From assembly GCF_002218195.1 (NCBI RefSeq), contig NZ_CP022336.1, positions 2,971,001 to 3,035,000 of the forward strand: 64,000 bases of DNA, in the 5' to 3' direction. The notes beneath the pieces were generated by a model. It worked only from the letters and a program-made list of their open reading frames with translations. It had not been told where the DNA came from and did no database searches. The DNA is from Sphingorhabdus sp. SMR4y (GTDB taxonomy: Bacteria > Pseudomonadota > Alphaproteobacteria > Sphingomonadales > Sphingomonadaceae). Of the stretch, positions 26,159 through 35,517 are shown in pieces. Positions within the stretch are counted from its first letter, which is position 1. Every line of letters starts with the position of its first letter. A program made the translations under genes and the position numbers.

Positions 26159-29100
26159 TCATTCTGGCTTTGGACGGAAACGTTGCAGGATTGGAAACTG
26201 GTCGAGAGAAGGCGTGAATCGCTTGATATACGGTCGCAAATCTGGAAATTCACGCTCAAGCATTAGCCGCGTCACGGCAGGCAACACGAATAGCGTCAAT
26301 ATCGTTGCGGTGATCAAACCGCCGATAACTACGATTGCCAGCGGCTTCTGCACTTCTGCACCAGTGCCAGTCGCAATGGCCATCGGAACGAAACCCAAGG
26401 ACGGCACGATGGCTGTCATCAGAACTGACCTGTAGCGTTCAACTGCACCTGAGTAGATGGCCTCGACAAGTTCCACGCCAGATTCAAGACGCCCCTGGAT
26501 CGCGGTCATCATTACAAGTCCATTGAGCACCGCCACGCCGGCCAAAACAATGAAGCCGACAGCGACCGAGATAGAGAAGGGCAACCCCGTTACAGCTAGC
26601 GAGAATATACCGCCGGCAATTCCGAGAGGGACCGTCACGAAAACTGCCACAGCCATTCGGAAATTACCCAGCGCCATCACCAGCAGACCGAAAATCAATA
26701 GCGCGACAATGGGAACAACAAGATTGATTCTAGCTTGAGCGGCCTGAAGGTTTTCGAATTGCCCGCCCCATTCGAGGAATACCCCGGATGGCAGAGTAAC
26801 ATCGCGCCCGATCTTTGCTTTCGCTTCGGTCACGAGCGAACCCACATCGCGGCCCCGGACATTGAGCTGCACAACAACGCGCCGCTGTCCGTTTTCCCGG
26901 CTTATCTGATTGAGGCCTTCGGTTTCTTGCAGTGTAGCTAGCGATCTCAGGGGAACTGACGACGTTTTGCCGAAACCATTGTCTGGCAAAATAACCGGGA
27001 GCGCTCCGATAGCATCGATATCATTTCGCACTTCGCCAGGTAGTCGCACTACAATATCAAACCGGCGGTCGCCTTGAAAAACGAGCCCGCTTTCCGCGCC
27101 GCCCAATGCAGCGCTGACGGTTGCGGCGACTTCATCAACGGTGAGACCATGGGCTGCAATTGCCGAATTATCGAACTGCACGTCCAATGTCGGAAAACCC
27201 TCGGTCTGCTCGACCCGGACATCAGCGGAACCTTCGATGCCCGAAAATACAGCTGCAAGCTGGTTGGCCGTAGCAGTGAGCTGTTCCAGATCGTCGCCAA
27301 AAACCTTGACGGCTACGTCACCCCGCACGCCTGCAATCAACTCATTGAAACGCATTTCGATGGGTTGGCTGAACTCGTAATTCTGGCCGATGAGATTGGC
27401 TAGTTTCGTTTCCATCTGTTCCACCAGCTCTGTTTTTGAAAGCGATGGGTCGGGCCATTCATCTTTCGGACGCAAAATGATAAATGCATCGGAAATATTG
27501 ACTGGCATGGGATCGCTCGCCACTTCCGCTGTTCCGGTCTTTGAATACATGAAACGGACTTGTGGAAATTTGGAAATCTCCCGCTCGATCTGTTTTTGCA
27601 TTGAAACAGATTGATCAAGCGAGGTGGACGGTATTCGTATCGATTGAAGGGACAAATCCTGTTCGTCCAGCTGCGGCATGAATTCGCTGCCGAGAAAGCC
27701 GAATATGCCGATCGAAAGGCCAAATACGGCGAGACCTGCCAAAGTAGCCCGGCCCGGCCATTTCAAAGCCTTTCGCAGTGCCGGTTCGTATTTGCTTTTG
27801 CTCCAGCTCACCATCCGAACCTCTTTTTCAGAAACACGGCCGCTTATCAGCAGAGCCAATAATGCCGGGACCAAGGTCAGTGAGAGAATAAACGCCGATA
27901 TGAGCGCAAGCATTACGGTGATGGCCATCGGCGAGAAGGTCTTTCCTTCAACACCCTGGAAGGTGAGCAATGGCACGAAAACCAGCAAAATGATCGCCTG
28001 GCCAAATAGCGAAGGCCTGATCATTTCTCTTGTTGATGCGATCACTTCTTCCAGTCGTTCGCCTAGAGTTAAAAGACGTCCTTCTTCATGTTGCCGGCCT
28101 GCCATCCGGCGCAGAAAATTTTCCACGATGATAACGCTGCCATCAACAATCAAGCCAAAATCCAGAGCGCCCAGACTCATGAGATTTCCCGAAACGCCAA
28201 ATCGATTCATACCGATGGCCATCATCACGAATGAAATGGGAATGACGAGCGCGGTAATCAGAGCTGCCCTAAAATTACCAAGTAGGAGAAATAGCGCGAC
28301 GATTACCAGCAAAGCCCCTTCGGTCAGGTTTTTTTCGACCGTGCTGATAGTCGCATTGACCAGTTTTGAACGGTCAAGAACGACTTCCAGCTTGATGTTA
28401 GGCGGCATAGTCTTGACGATTTCCGCAAGCCGATCACCGGTTGCAGCTGCAACCGCACGGCTGTTTTCGCCAAGCAGCATCAATGCGGTTCCGACAACAA
28501 CCTCTTCACCGTTCTCGGTTGCCGCGCCAGTTCGCAAATCTCCGCCATTGCTTACGGATGCAACGTCACGGACGCGAACAGGAATACCTTCGCGTCTCGC
28601 GATTATAGAGTTTTCAATTTCTTCCAGCGATTTGAGCCGTGCGTCTGCCCGCACCAGAAATGCCTCTCCGCCGCGTTCCACAAAGTTTGCGCCAACAGAA
28701 AGATTGACCCTTCCCAGTGCTTCGGAAAGATCGTCAAATCCGATACCGTAGGAAGAAAGACGCGCTGCCGAAGGTGTGACAACAAATTGCTTGGCATAAC
28801 CGCCAATTGAGTCGACGCCAGCGATGCCCTGAACGTTACGCAATTGTGGTCCGATTACCCAGTCCTGGAGCGTGCGCAGATACGCCGCCTTCGAGACTTC
28901 ATCGTTCAAGCGTTCACCTTCAGGGGTCAGATAAGAGCCATCAGATTGCCAGCCAGGACCGCCCGAAGTCTTTCCTTTTTGGAACGGCTCATAGCTGACC
29001 GTCCACATCAAAACCTCGCCAAGACCCGTCGATACCGGTCCCATTGCCGGCTCGGCCGTGGCTGGCAGGCTGTTGCGAACAGTGGTCAGTCTTTCGGCCA

Positions 29101-29428
29101 CCTGCTGACGAGCAAAATAGACGTCTGCGCTATCGTCGAATATTGCAGTAACCTGCGAAAAACCGTTGCGGGAGATGGAACGGGTCGTCTGCAGTCCCGG
29201 AATACCCGCCAGCGATGTTTCAACCGGATAAGTCACCAGGCGTTCAATATCGAGTGGCGACAGGGTGGGATCGACAGTGTTGATCTGGACCTGATTATTG
29301 GTGATGTCGGGGACAGCATCAATTGGCAGATTTACCAGATTATAGATTCCGAATGCCGCGACCGCAGCAAGAAACAATACGGTAAGATACCGGTTGCGGA
29401 CGGACATTTCGACGAGACGTGCAATCAT
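26159..29428 (-). CDS. czcA: CzcA-type RND heavy-metal efflux permease
   Basis: 1089 residues, complete. The N-terminus MSVRNRYLTVLFLAAVAAFG is followed by PIDAVPDITNNQVQINT, the divalent-metal CzcA form. Helix 4 carries LGALDFGLIVDGSVIIVEN (about 418-436), with the paired acidic residues of the Co/Zn/Cd class. An insertion around FQKGKTSGGPGWQSDGSYLT occurs in the first periplasmic domain, also found in many CzcA proteins. It uses proton motive force to expel Co/Zn/Cd with CzcB and CzcC, encoded immediately upstream on the same strand. Confidence 0.93.
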   Translation of the reverse strand: MIARLVEMSVRNRYLTVLFLAAVAAFGIYNLVNLPIDAVPDITNNQVQINTVDPTLSPLDIERLVTYPVETSLAGIPGLQTTRSISRNGFSQVTAIFDDSADVYFARQQVAERLTTVRNSLPATAEPAMGPVSTGLGEVLMWTVSYEPFQKGKTSGGPGWQSDGSYLTPEGERLNDEVSKAAYLRTLQDWVIGPQLRNVQGIAGVDSIGGYAKQFVVTPSAARLSSYGIGFDDLSEALGRVNLSVGANFVERGGEAFLVRADARLKSLEEIENSIIARREGIPVRVRDVASVSNGGDLRTGAATENGEEVVVGTALMLLGENSRAVAAATGDRLAEIVKTMPPNIKLEVVLDRSKLVNATISTVEKNLTEGALLVIVALFLLLGNFRAALITALVIPISFVMMAIGMNRFGVSGNLMSLGALDFGLIVDGSVIIVENFLRRMAGRQHEEGRLLTLGERLEEVIASTREMIRPSLFGQAIILLVFVPLLTFQGVEGKTFSPMAITVMLALISAFILSLTLVPALLALLISGRVSEKEVRMVSWSKSKYEPALRKALKWPGRATLAGLAVFGLSIGIFGFLGSEFMPQLDEQDLSLQSIRIPSTSLDQSVSMQKQIEREISKFPQVRFMYSKTGTAEVASDPMPVNISDAFIILRPKDEWPDPSLSKTELVEQMETKLANLIGQNYEFSQPIEMRFNELIAGVRGDVAVKVFGDDLEQLTATANQLAAVFSGIEGSADVRVEQTEGFPTLDVQFDNSAIAAHGLTVDEVAATVSAALGGAESGLVFQGDRRFDIVVRLPGEVRNDIDAIGALPVILPDNGFGKTSSVPLRSLATLQETEGLNQISRENGQRRVVVQLNVRGRDVGSLVTEAKAKIGRDVTLPSGVFLEWGGQFENLQAAQARINLVVPIVALLIFGLLVMALGNFRMAVAVFVTVPLGIAGGIFSLAVTGLPFSISVAVGFIVLAGVAVLNGLVMMTAIQGRLESGVELVEAIYSGAVERYRSVLMTAIVPSLGFVPMAIATGTGAEVQKPLAIVVIGGLITATILTLFVLPAVTRLMLEREFPDLRPYIKRFTPSLDQFPILQRFRPKPE

Positions 29429-29456
29429 AGCCGTTGCTCCAATTGGAATATTTTAA

Positions 29457-30602
29457 TCAATGTTCTGCTTCGCCGCGGCCAAGTTCAGATTTCAGGAGAA
29501 AGGCATTTTTACCGGCGATTTGTTCACCGGCCTTGAGACCGTCGACAATCTCGATTCTACCGCCGCTCTTTGCTCCGGTCGTAACGGGCCGTGCACGGAA
29601 ACCAGATTTGGTCTTAACAAACACCACGTTGCGTCCTTCGACGGATTGGACAGCCTCTGCCGGAACAATCAATGCTGTAGACTGATTGCTTGTCGTCTGC
29701 TGAAGGATCCGCACTCGCACATATTCTCCGGGGACGAGGGTCGCGCCTGAAGCAGGGGCAAGCACGACAATCGCCGCTCTGTTTTCCGGATCGGCAGCCG
29801 GTGTGACTGCCAATACCCGAGCGGATATTTCACCCTCGGGCGTCTCAACCGTGGCCGCTGCCCCCGTGCTGATTTGCCGGGCGTCTTCTGCGGGCACTGC
29901 CGCTTCAATTTGAATCAGGTTCGGATTAGCGATTCGGAACAGTTCATCCTGTGCGGTCACATAGGAGCCCAGAATCGCCGGACTTGATGTTATCCGGCCG
30001 CCAATCGGTGAGCGCACAGCGATGAAGCGTCCGCTGACACCCGCTGCAGCCGCCGCTTGGCTCGCCCGCCTTGCTTCTGCTGAGGCCTGCTGATTTTCTG
30101 CTCTCGCCGTTTCAAGATCTGCCCGAGCGGTGATTTTTTCATCGTAAAGGCGCTGCTCCCGGTTCAACTGCGACCGTGTCAGCGCGGCCCGGGAAGCTGC
30201 CGATGTCACCTCAGAGCTGATTGCAGCAGCCTCACGGCTTTCTATGGTAGCGACAGTCTCACCGCGCCGAACCGCATCTCCCAATCGCTTTCTGATGCTG
30301 GTGACCCTGCCTTCAGCGCCAGCACTCAATATTGCTTGCCCTTGAGGAGACGGTGTGACGCTGCCTTGGGCAATAATCTCGGCATCAAGCGAACTTGGAG
30401 CCACATCGAAAATCCCGATCTCGGAGGCACGCAGTTGTTCTTTTGTCATTTCGACAACGCCTTCTTCTTCGGAATGATTTTCCTCCGCAGTGTCGGCAGC
30501 GCCTTGGTTTTCACCGTCGGTTGAGCCATAAAAAATTACTGCCAGCACAAGCGCAAACGCGATGGCCAGGCCAGTCATTATGATCCATTTCTTGTTGTTC
30601 AT
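29457..30602 (-). CDS. czcB: CzcB-type RND periplasmic adaptor
   Basis: 381 residues; ATG 30602 preceded by AAGGAT. A single N-terminal helix is followed by an acidic, His-containing linker (ENHSEEEGVVEMTKEQL). The lipoyl halves are GAEGRVTSIRKRLGDAVRRGETVATIES and FIAVRSPIGGRITSSPAILG, split by an Ala/Arg-rich coiled-coil hairpin (about 125-190). Beta-barrel and membrane-proximal domains follow. It links CzcA to CzcC. It ends GRGEAEH, 28 bases before czcA. Confidence 0.92.
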   Translation of the reverse strand: MNNKKWIIMTGLAIAFALVLAVIFYGSTDGENQGAADTAEENHSEEEGVVEMTKEQLRASEIGIFDVAPSSLDAEIIAQGSVTPSPQGQAILSAGAEGRVTSIRKRLGDAVRRGETVATIESREAAAISSEVTSAASRAALTRSQLNREQRLYDEKITARADLETARAENQQASAEARRASQAAAAAGVSGRFIAVRSPIGGRITSSPAILGSYVTAQDELFRIANPNLIQIEAAVPAEDARQISTGAAATVETPEGEISARVLAVTPAADPENRAAIVVLAPASGATLVPGEYVRVRILQQTTSNQSTALIVPAEAVQSVEGRNVVFVKTKSGFRARPVTTGAKSGGRIEIVDGLKAGEQIAGKNAFLLKSELGRGEAEH

Positions 30603-30603
30603 T

Positions 30604-30813
30604 TTATAGATCCTTGTTCAAATTTTGTGACCGACCGTGGGTCAAATGCTTGTTGTTCGGAGAAGAGCTTTCACCTAAAATACTGGATTCAGTAGAACTG
30701 CAGTCAGAGACCGCTACTGCGATGGATGTCACCATGAATAAACCAGTGAGAGCTACGAGCAGGACTAGGATTCCAGCTACTATTATCGCGCGATCTGTTT
30801 TTAGTATTTTCAT
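30604..30813 (-). CDS. Small single-helix membrane protein between czcC and czcB
   Basis: 69 residues with one strong helix (RAIIVAGILVLLVALTGLFMVTSIAVAV) and a hydrophilic Ser/Asn/His-rich tail. The start codon directly abuts the czcC stop, and the stop is one base before the czcB ATG. Such tight packing argues that it is real and translated with the operon. No family is recognised. It could be a small regulator or assembly factor of the Czc complex. Confidence 0.6.
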   Translation of the reverse strand: MKILKTDRAIIVAGILVLLVALTGLFMVTSIAVAVSDCSSTESSILGESSSPNNKHLTHGRSQNLNKDL

Positions 30814-32043
30814 CTATTTGGCTGCCAATCGCAGCAGCGTTATCACTGCTTCCGCTCGTGCGACTTTTGCTTCCAGCAGACTGAGTTCGGCAGTGTCTCT
30901 TGCCGCCGCTGCGTCCAAGACATCCAGCAGCGTAAACTTCCCGTATTGATATCCCAGTTGGGCCAGTCTTGAAGCTTCCTCAGCCTGAGGCAGCGTCTGG
31001 CTTTCCAGAGTTTCCACCCGGCTTTGTGTTGCTTCCAATTGATTGCTGGCAATATTATATTCCCGGTTGATCTCTACCAAACGCAGCGCGCGACGTGCCT
31101 CGGCTCCGCGAACGCTCGCTTCTGCAGCTTGAATGCTGCCCTGGTTGCGATTTCGAAACGGTATGGCAATCGAAGCACCTACGAGAAATGCAGTATCCCC
31201 GCTTTCTTCAAAACGTCTGGCACCGCCGCTTAACGTTAGATCCGGAACAGCATTTGCGCGTTCTCGCTCGACAATGGCACTGGCCGCGTCCCGGTTCGCT
31301 TCCACGGCTTTGATCTGCAAGGATTGGGACAGATCGGCCTCAAATTCCACGTCACCACCACTTAGCCAGACTGGCTCAACTTCCTGAGGCGGTGTTTGCG
31401 AGCCCCAAAGGGATGCAAGCAATAATCTGGCGGAATATTCCTCTGCTCTTGTGGCTTCCAGCGCTGCTTCCGCTTCGCCAAGCGCAGCGTCGGCGCGCAA
31501 AGCTCGAAGCGGCGGGTCACGGCCAGTTTCAACGAGGATTCTGGCAATCCTTGCCAGTTCCCGGTTGCGACCGACGACGCGCGTTGCAAAGTCAAGGCGG
31601 CTCTGAGCGGCAACTGCTTCTGTATATGCGAGCCGCACGGAACTGGCCAATTCGGCTTGAGAGATCGCAGCTTCTATTTCTGCCAAGCTTGTCAGCGCTC
31701 GCGCCGCACGTGTTCTTGCACCGCGTTTGCCGCCAAGCTCCAATTGTTGCCCAACAGAAACTGTATATTCCGTTGAACGCAGGCCTTTGAAAACGCCGCT
31801 TCCGGCGACGTTTTCAACCTCTACCGAGACCTCGGGATTTGGGCCGAGGCTGGCTTGTTTTTGGTTCCCGCGCGCTACAGCAATTTCTGCTTGGGAAATT
31901 TGCACGGCCGGTGATTCAGCTCCAGCGCGCACTAGGGCCTCATTTAAACTAAGACTCTGACTTTCCGCCAGAGCGGTAGTGGCAGGGCTCGCAGCAAGTA
32001 GTATTGCCGCACAAAGGCGCAGGCGCGCCATTTTCTTCAACAT
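30814..32043 (-). CDS. czcC: CzcC-type outer-membrane efflux protein
   Basis: 409 residues. A signal peptide ends near ATTALAESQ. Two TolC-like repeats are visible: LSLNEALVRAGAESPAVQIS starts the first, and VEANRDAASAIVERERANAV with PFRNRNQGSIQAAEASVRGA lies in the second. It is the outer-membrane duct of the Czc system and the first of czcC-small gene-czcB-czcA-DUF190-ATPase, all on the minus strand with near-zero gaps. It is preceded by a small secreted protein gene 65 bases away. Confidence 0.9.
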   Translation of the reverse strand: MLKKMARLRLCAAILLAASPATTALAESQSLSLNEALVRAGAESPAVQISQAEIAVARGNQKQASLGPNPEVSVEVENVAGSGVFKGLRSTEYTVSVGQQLELGGKRGARTRAARALTSLAEIEAAISQAELASSVRLAYTEAVAAQSRLDFATRVVGRNRELARIARILVETGRDPPLRALRADAALGEAEAALEATRAEEYSARLLLASLWGSQTPPQEVEPVWLSGGDVEFEADLSQSLQIKAVEANRDAASAIVERERANAVPDLTLSGGARRFEESGDTAFLVGASIAIPFRNRNQGSIQAAEASVRGAEARRALRLVEINREYNIASNQLEATQSRVETLESQTLPQAEEASRLAQLGYQYGKFTLLDVLDAAAARDTAELSLLEAKVARAEAVITLLRLAAK

Positions 32044-32108
32044 TTTTGAGAAATCCTCGCTTAACCAATTGAAATAACGCCATAAGTATGGCGCAAGTCA
32101 CAATTAGT

Positions 32109-32474
32109 TCAGGCGCGAGGTGGTCGTTTTAAACGGGATGAATGCGCAGACAGCGCAAATTGATCGGCATTGCTGCTGTAGCTGGAACTTAGTAGATCCA
32201 ATGATCCGTTAATGGCTACCAACCGGGCTGCGGTAACGCTGCCATTATGACAATGACCATGCGGACAAATTCCATGTTTACCAGCGTCATTATCCGAAGG
32301 GGCTTCATCCGAGTGCCCAGCGTCGGAAACCAACATCTGTTCAGCGCTCTGTGGTTCGCTCGCGCACTCAGCTGCTTCGGCAACCGTCATACTCGACATA
32401 ATCAGAACGAGCAAAACCGCCATCAGGCGAAAGAGCCCTGACGTTTTTCTGTTTATGCCGCTGCGTTCATTCAT
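32109..32474 (-). CDS. Small secreted His-rich protein (CzcI-like position)
   Basis: 121 residues from ATG 32474; a TTG at 32486 is in frame. The N-terminal hydrophobic stretch (LFRLMAVLLVLIMSSMTVAEA) is a signal peptide. The mature part is acidic and has GHSDEAPSDNDAGKHG followed by CPHGHCHNG, a Cys/His metal-binding-like cluster. It occupies the place of CzcI, the small periplasmic protein before czcCBA in Cupriavidus. I base the comparison on position and size, not on clear homology. Confidence 0.55.
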   Translation of the reverse strand: MNERSGINRKTSGLFRLMAVLLVLIMSSMTVAEAAECASEPQSAEQMLVSDAGHSDEAPSDNDAGKHGICPHGHCHNGSVTAARLVAINGSLDLLSSSYSSNADQFALSAHSSRLKRPPRA

Positions 32475-32579
32475 GGTTCCGCTCAATACATTATCTCGTT
32501 AGTTCTTCAAGTGCCTTTGAACAATAACCTCAATATTTCATGAAGTTAGATATGTAATATCATTAAATTTGTGCCATTT

Positions 32580-33146
32580 TCAAAAGAATCTAGGGATTTT
32601 ATTTTTATAAGCTCGAAACTCGTCACCATACATTTGGTCCAGCCACGGTTCTTCGAGAATGGGCGCGAACAAGTAGAGCACCGCCCAAAATCCCAACAGT
32701 ATTGAGACCAAAATTGAATTGGCGATGAGCGCCCAACCCAATAGTCCCACCCAGGCCGTTACATAAACTGGATTGCGGCTTTTGGAAAAACACCCATCTT
32801 TCATCAGGCCGCGTTTTTCTCCAAATGCATTGCGCCATCCCATCTGCATGGTAATGCGGACGGCAAATCCAAAACCCAAGCAGAATAATACTGCACCTAC
32901 CGCAATTGCAGGATAGCGCGTCGCAATATTGCTGATGTCAAATTCCAGCAACGACAGAAGGATCAACGGATATACAAAGCATCTGAAAAGAATCAGGAAG
33001 CTTTTATGCTGCCAACTTTCCTTGGAGGGTGGTGGCCAGAACTGAAAATTGTCGGTTCGGGCCGCAATCAGGGAGAGAAACATAATGATGCAAACCGAAC
33101 CGAGGGATAGTGCAAAAAGGATTTTGGGTAAGGCGTCCACATTCAT
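32580..33146 (-). CDS. Isoprenylcysteine methyltransferase-like membrane protein (CzcN-like)
   Basis: 188 residues with about five helices. The C-terminal half holds the family core: GWRNAFGEKRGLMKDGCFSK, SRNPVYVTAWVGLLGWAL and EEPWLDQMYGDEFRAYKNKI, where RNP, the Glu pair and the Y..Y segment form the SAM/substrate site of ICMT/PEMT-type enzymes. CzcN of Cupriavidus belongs to the same superfamily and also lies beside czc genes. The substrate is unknown. It is transcribed in the same direction as czcCBA, upstream of it. Confidence 0.8.
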   Translation of the reverse strand: MNVDALPKILFALSLGSVCIIMFLSLIAARTDNFQFWPPPSKESWQHKSFLILFRCFVYPLILLSLLEFDISNIATRYPAIAVGAVLFCLGFGFAVRITMQMGWRNAFGEKRGLMKDGCFSKSRNPVYVTAWVGLLGWALIANSILVSILLGFWAVLYLFAPILEEPWLDQMYGDEFRAYKNKIPRFF

Positions 33147-33221
33147 TTTAAATTCCGATCCGAGGGGCTAAATGGCCGCAAAACTGGGGACAGGCGGCGC
33201 CAGCGCTTGCTCAATCCCCAT

Positions 33222-33584
33222 CTACTCCTCCTCTTCGCGAGATATAGATAGGGCCAAAGCTAGGTCTTCGGGATAGGGCATTGATTTGAACGCGCTTACG
33301 TCGGCGCGGCCTGTATTGCCCAATGGGAGGTTCCGTGTGAGATTTCCGAACGGAGCAAGCGCCAGGCGAATGATTTGTCCGCGAATTTCAGGACCATCGC
33401 GGGTTTCAAATGCATAACCCAGCATAGCGACATGTGAGCGAATGTGTGGCCAAAAAAAACCTTGGGCAAGGATGTGTTCGCGTTCTAGTGCGATCCACGA
33501 AGCCTTTCGATCGCGAGCAAGCCGGGATGTGCGGAAAGCTTGCCTTTCACGTGCGGCAAGTTCGAGAATGTTCTTTTTCGACAT
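33222..33584 (-). CDS. DUF3703 protein
   Basis: 120 residues. The start at ATG 33584 overlaps the CDF stop by one base (TGATG). The DUF3703 pattern is recognisable: WIALEREHILAQGFFWPHIRSHVAMLG, IRLALAPFGNLTRNLPLGNTG and a terminal FKSMPYPEDLA. The protein has no signal peptide or membrane segment and is probably cytoplasmic. The family has no known activity but is repeatedly found next to CDF transporters and MerR regulators; here it is coupled to one. Confidence 0.75.
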   Translation of the reverse strand: MSKKNILELAARERQAFRTSRLARDRKASWIALEREHILAQGFFWPHIRSHVAMLGYAFETRDGPEIRGQIIRLALAPFGNLTRNLPLGNTGRADVSAFKSMPYPEDLALALSISREEEE

Positions 33585-34234
33585 CAACCTTCTCCTGCGA
33601 GCAATTCGCGGCTTTTTTCAAACTTTTGTTCATCTCGCGCGTGCAAGATAATTTGAATTCCTCCGGTGATGGCTAAACCGGCCATTATTCCTGCAACTCC
33701 CAGATCGGGCCAAGCACTGCCGGTTCCCGCGACACCAACGGCAGCCGCAAGGACCGCAACATTGCTGATCGCATCGTTACGTGAACATATCCAGACAGAC
33801 CGCATGTTCGCGTCGCCCGTCCGGTAACGAAAAAGCATCAGGGCAACGCCGACATTTACAAGCAACGCCAGCGTCCCAACGATGCCCATTGTTTCAGCAA
33901 CCGGCGTCGTGCCGTTGAAAAGCGCCCATATGGCAGACCCCAGCACCCATAGGCCAAAAAGCAGAATTGTTACGCCTTTGAACAATGCAGCGCGTGATCG
34001 CCACGCAAGCGCCATTCCGGCCACACCAAGGCTGATCGCATAGTTGGCCGCATCACCAAAAAAGTCGAGCGCATCGGCCTGAAGCGCGCGTGAGTCCGCC
34101 TGAACGCCAGCGCCCATTTCTACGAAAAACATCGCAGCATTGAGGATGAGTGCGATCCAAAGTATACGCCGCCAGCGCTTATCATTCAGCGCATCTCCGG
34201 TTCCACAGGCATCGGCGCAGCAATTATCGGACAT
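33584..34234 (-). CDS. Cation diffusion facilitator with Cys-rich N-terminus
   Basis: 216 residues from ATG 34234, with AGGA upstream. The N-terminus has a Cys cluster (MSDNCCADACGTGD). Six helices follow with metal-site segments ADSRALQADALDFFGDAANY (D-x-x-x-D) and CSRNDAISNVAVLAAA. The C-terminal cytoplasmic domain is reduced to a short tail. It exports a divalent metal. A MerR-type promoter (34268-34298) lies 33 bases upstream, and a divergent MerR regulator shares it. Specificity (Zn, Cd, Pb or Hg) cannot be fixed from sequence. Confidence 0.8.
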   Translation of the reverse strand: MSDNCCADACGTGDALNDKRWRRILWIALILNAAMFFVEMGAGVQADSRALQADALDFFGDAANYAISLGVAGMALAWRSRAALFKGVTILLFGLWVLGSAIWALFNGTTPVAETMGIVGTLALLVNVGVALMLFRYRTGDANMRSVWICSRNDAISNVAVLAAAVGVAGTGSAWPDLGVAGIMAGLAITGGIQIILHARDEQKFEKSRELLAGEG

Positions 34235-34267
34235 GGGTTTTCCTAGACAAATTTTGATTCGCCGATA

Positions 34268-34298
34268 TTTATGCACCCTGTAGTAACTATAGGGTCAA
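34268..34298 (-). promoter_or_regulatory. MerR-type promoter/operator between CDF and MerR genes
   Basis: Minus-strand -35 TTGACC (34293-34298) and -10 CATAAA (34268-34273) are separated by 19 bases. The dyad CCCTGTAG-TAA-CTATAGGG lies around the spacer (one mismatch pair). The core CTGTAGTAACTA is the same as in the merT operator at 13537, so the two regulators may recognise each other's sites. Confidence 0.78.
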
Positions 34299-34301
34299 GC
34301 G

Positions 34302-34694
34302 ATGAAAATTGGAGCACTGGCAAAGGCGACAAAGACAAAGGTTGAAACCGTCCGCTACTATGAAAAAATCGGCCTGTTACCGCCCCCAGCACGAACGACT
34401 TCAAACTACCGGGATTATGGAAGCGACCATCTCGCCAGGCTTTCCTTCATCCGCCGTGCCCGAAATCTCGGCTTTACCCTGAAGGCACTACGCGAATTGC
34501 TGGAATTATCGGACAATCAAGATCAATCCTGTGAAGCAGTTGATGATATTGCGACCAGGCACCTTGCCGAGATTGATCAGAAAATTGACGACCTGACTAC
34601 GCTGCGGTCTGAGCTGGATCGCTTGATTGGTGCTTGTCAGCATGGAACAGTAGGTGAATGCAAAATTATTGAGACGTTGGCACCAAGAATTTAG
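34302..34694 (+). CDS. MerR-family metal-responsive regulator
   Basis: 130 residues from ATG 34302; the start is just downstream of the operator, leaving almost no leader. [23 protein letters not shown]. Effector cysteines are Cys77, Cys112 and Cys120, the same spacing (35, 8) as in the MerR at 13577. The terminal loop ACQHGTVGECKII contains an added His. It is divergent from the CDF-DUF3703 pair, so it is probably their activator. Zn/Cd/Pb or Hg sensing are all possible. Confidence 0.85.
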   Translation: MKIGALAKATKTKVETVRYYEKIGLLPPPARTTSNYRDYGSDHLARLSFIRRARNLGFTLKALRELLELSDNQDQSCEAVDDIATRHLAEIDQKIDDLTTLRSELDRLIGACQHGTVGECKIIETLAPRI

Positions 34695-35517
34695 AGACGA
34701 CAGATAAGGGCTAGCGCGTTGCGAGTTCCGTCAACAAATTTCGGTATCCAACAAATATCTTCGCAACCGCTTTCGGCCCTGTCGGAACCACACGTGAGGG
34801 ACCAAAGCTGGGGCGCATTTCAGCCCGACGGCAATTGGACCGTCAACGGATCGACCGCAAGTAGCCTACAGCATTGACAAAACTGACGTTTCTTCACGCG
34901 TTTTAACAATTCCTGCGTCCGCCCTGTTAGCTGAGGTTAGCGGAACGCTGATTTCAATCGTTCCTACACGTAATCAATCCCAACTGGGACGCGGCGCGCC
35001 AGCATTGCGAGCTGGATACGTTGTTGACGGCTATTTCTCTGGTCGCTTGGCGGCGAATTCAGGGCGATCCGTGTTTTCGCATTCCAGAAGCCACCTTTGC
35101 GCTGATCGAAGGATATTTGCGGCAGCGGCCAGATGCGATCGCTACACCGATTCTGAAAGGAGAGCAGGTAAGTCTTATAGAGAAAGTCTGTGAGTTGGCA
35201 GCAGAGGCGGCATAAAGAGTTGCGCTTTCCGGCAGTTCCAACTTACTTCCGTGTAGAGTTGCGTGATAGGTTGGGATTGCCTAAAAGCCGCGTTCTCACC
35301 TGTGGCAAGGTAATCTTCTGGTCAGCGAAATCGCCAATCTTCGAAAATGCCTGCAATCCGATTTTAGGTCGGCTTCGCGCCCTATTTCCGGCATAGTATC
35401 TCGATTTATTCGGCCCGAATAGCTGACGCTCTTAATGGCTGTTCCGGACGAGAAGAAAAAAACAATGGCGAATATAAAATTCGGCTATACTTTTGGAGAG
35501 CAATTGAGCTGTCAAAT
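34695..35517. other. 823-base stretch without a confident gene
   Basis: Between the MerR gene and the APC permease. The only suggestive signal is a plus-strand frame open from about 34950 to 35215. It reads WRRIQGDPCFRIPEATFALI and EGYLRQRPDAIATPILKGEQ before a stop, with no ATG or ribosome-binding site. It could be the end of a broken gene. I see no tRNA, repeat or IS end here. It marks the boundary between the divalent-metal and copper blocks. Confidence 0.4.

Noticed and set aside
27678-28751. Plus-strand open frame of 357 codons
   Set aside because: Antisense to the complete czcA; composition reflects the complement of RND codons.
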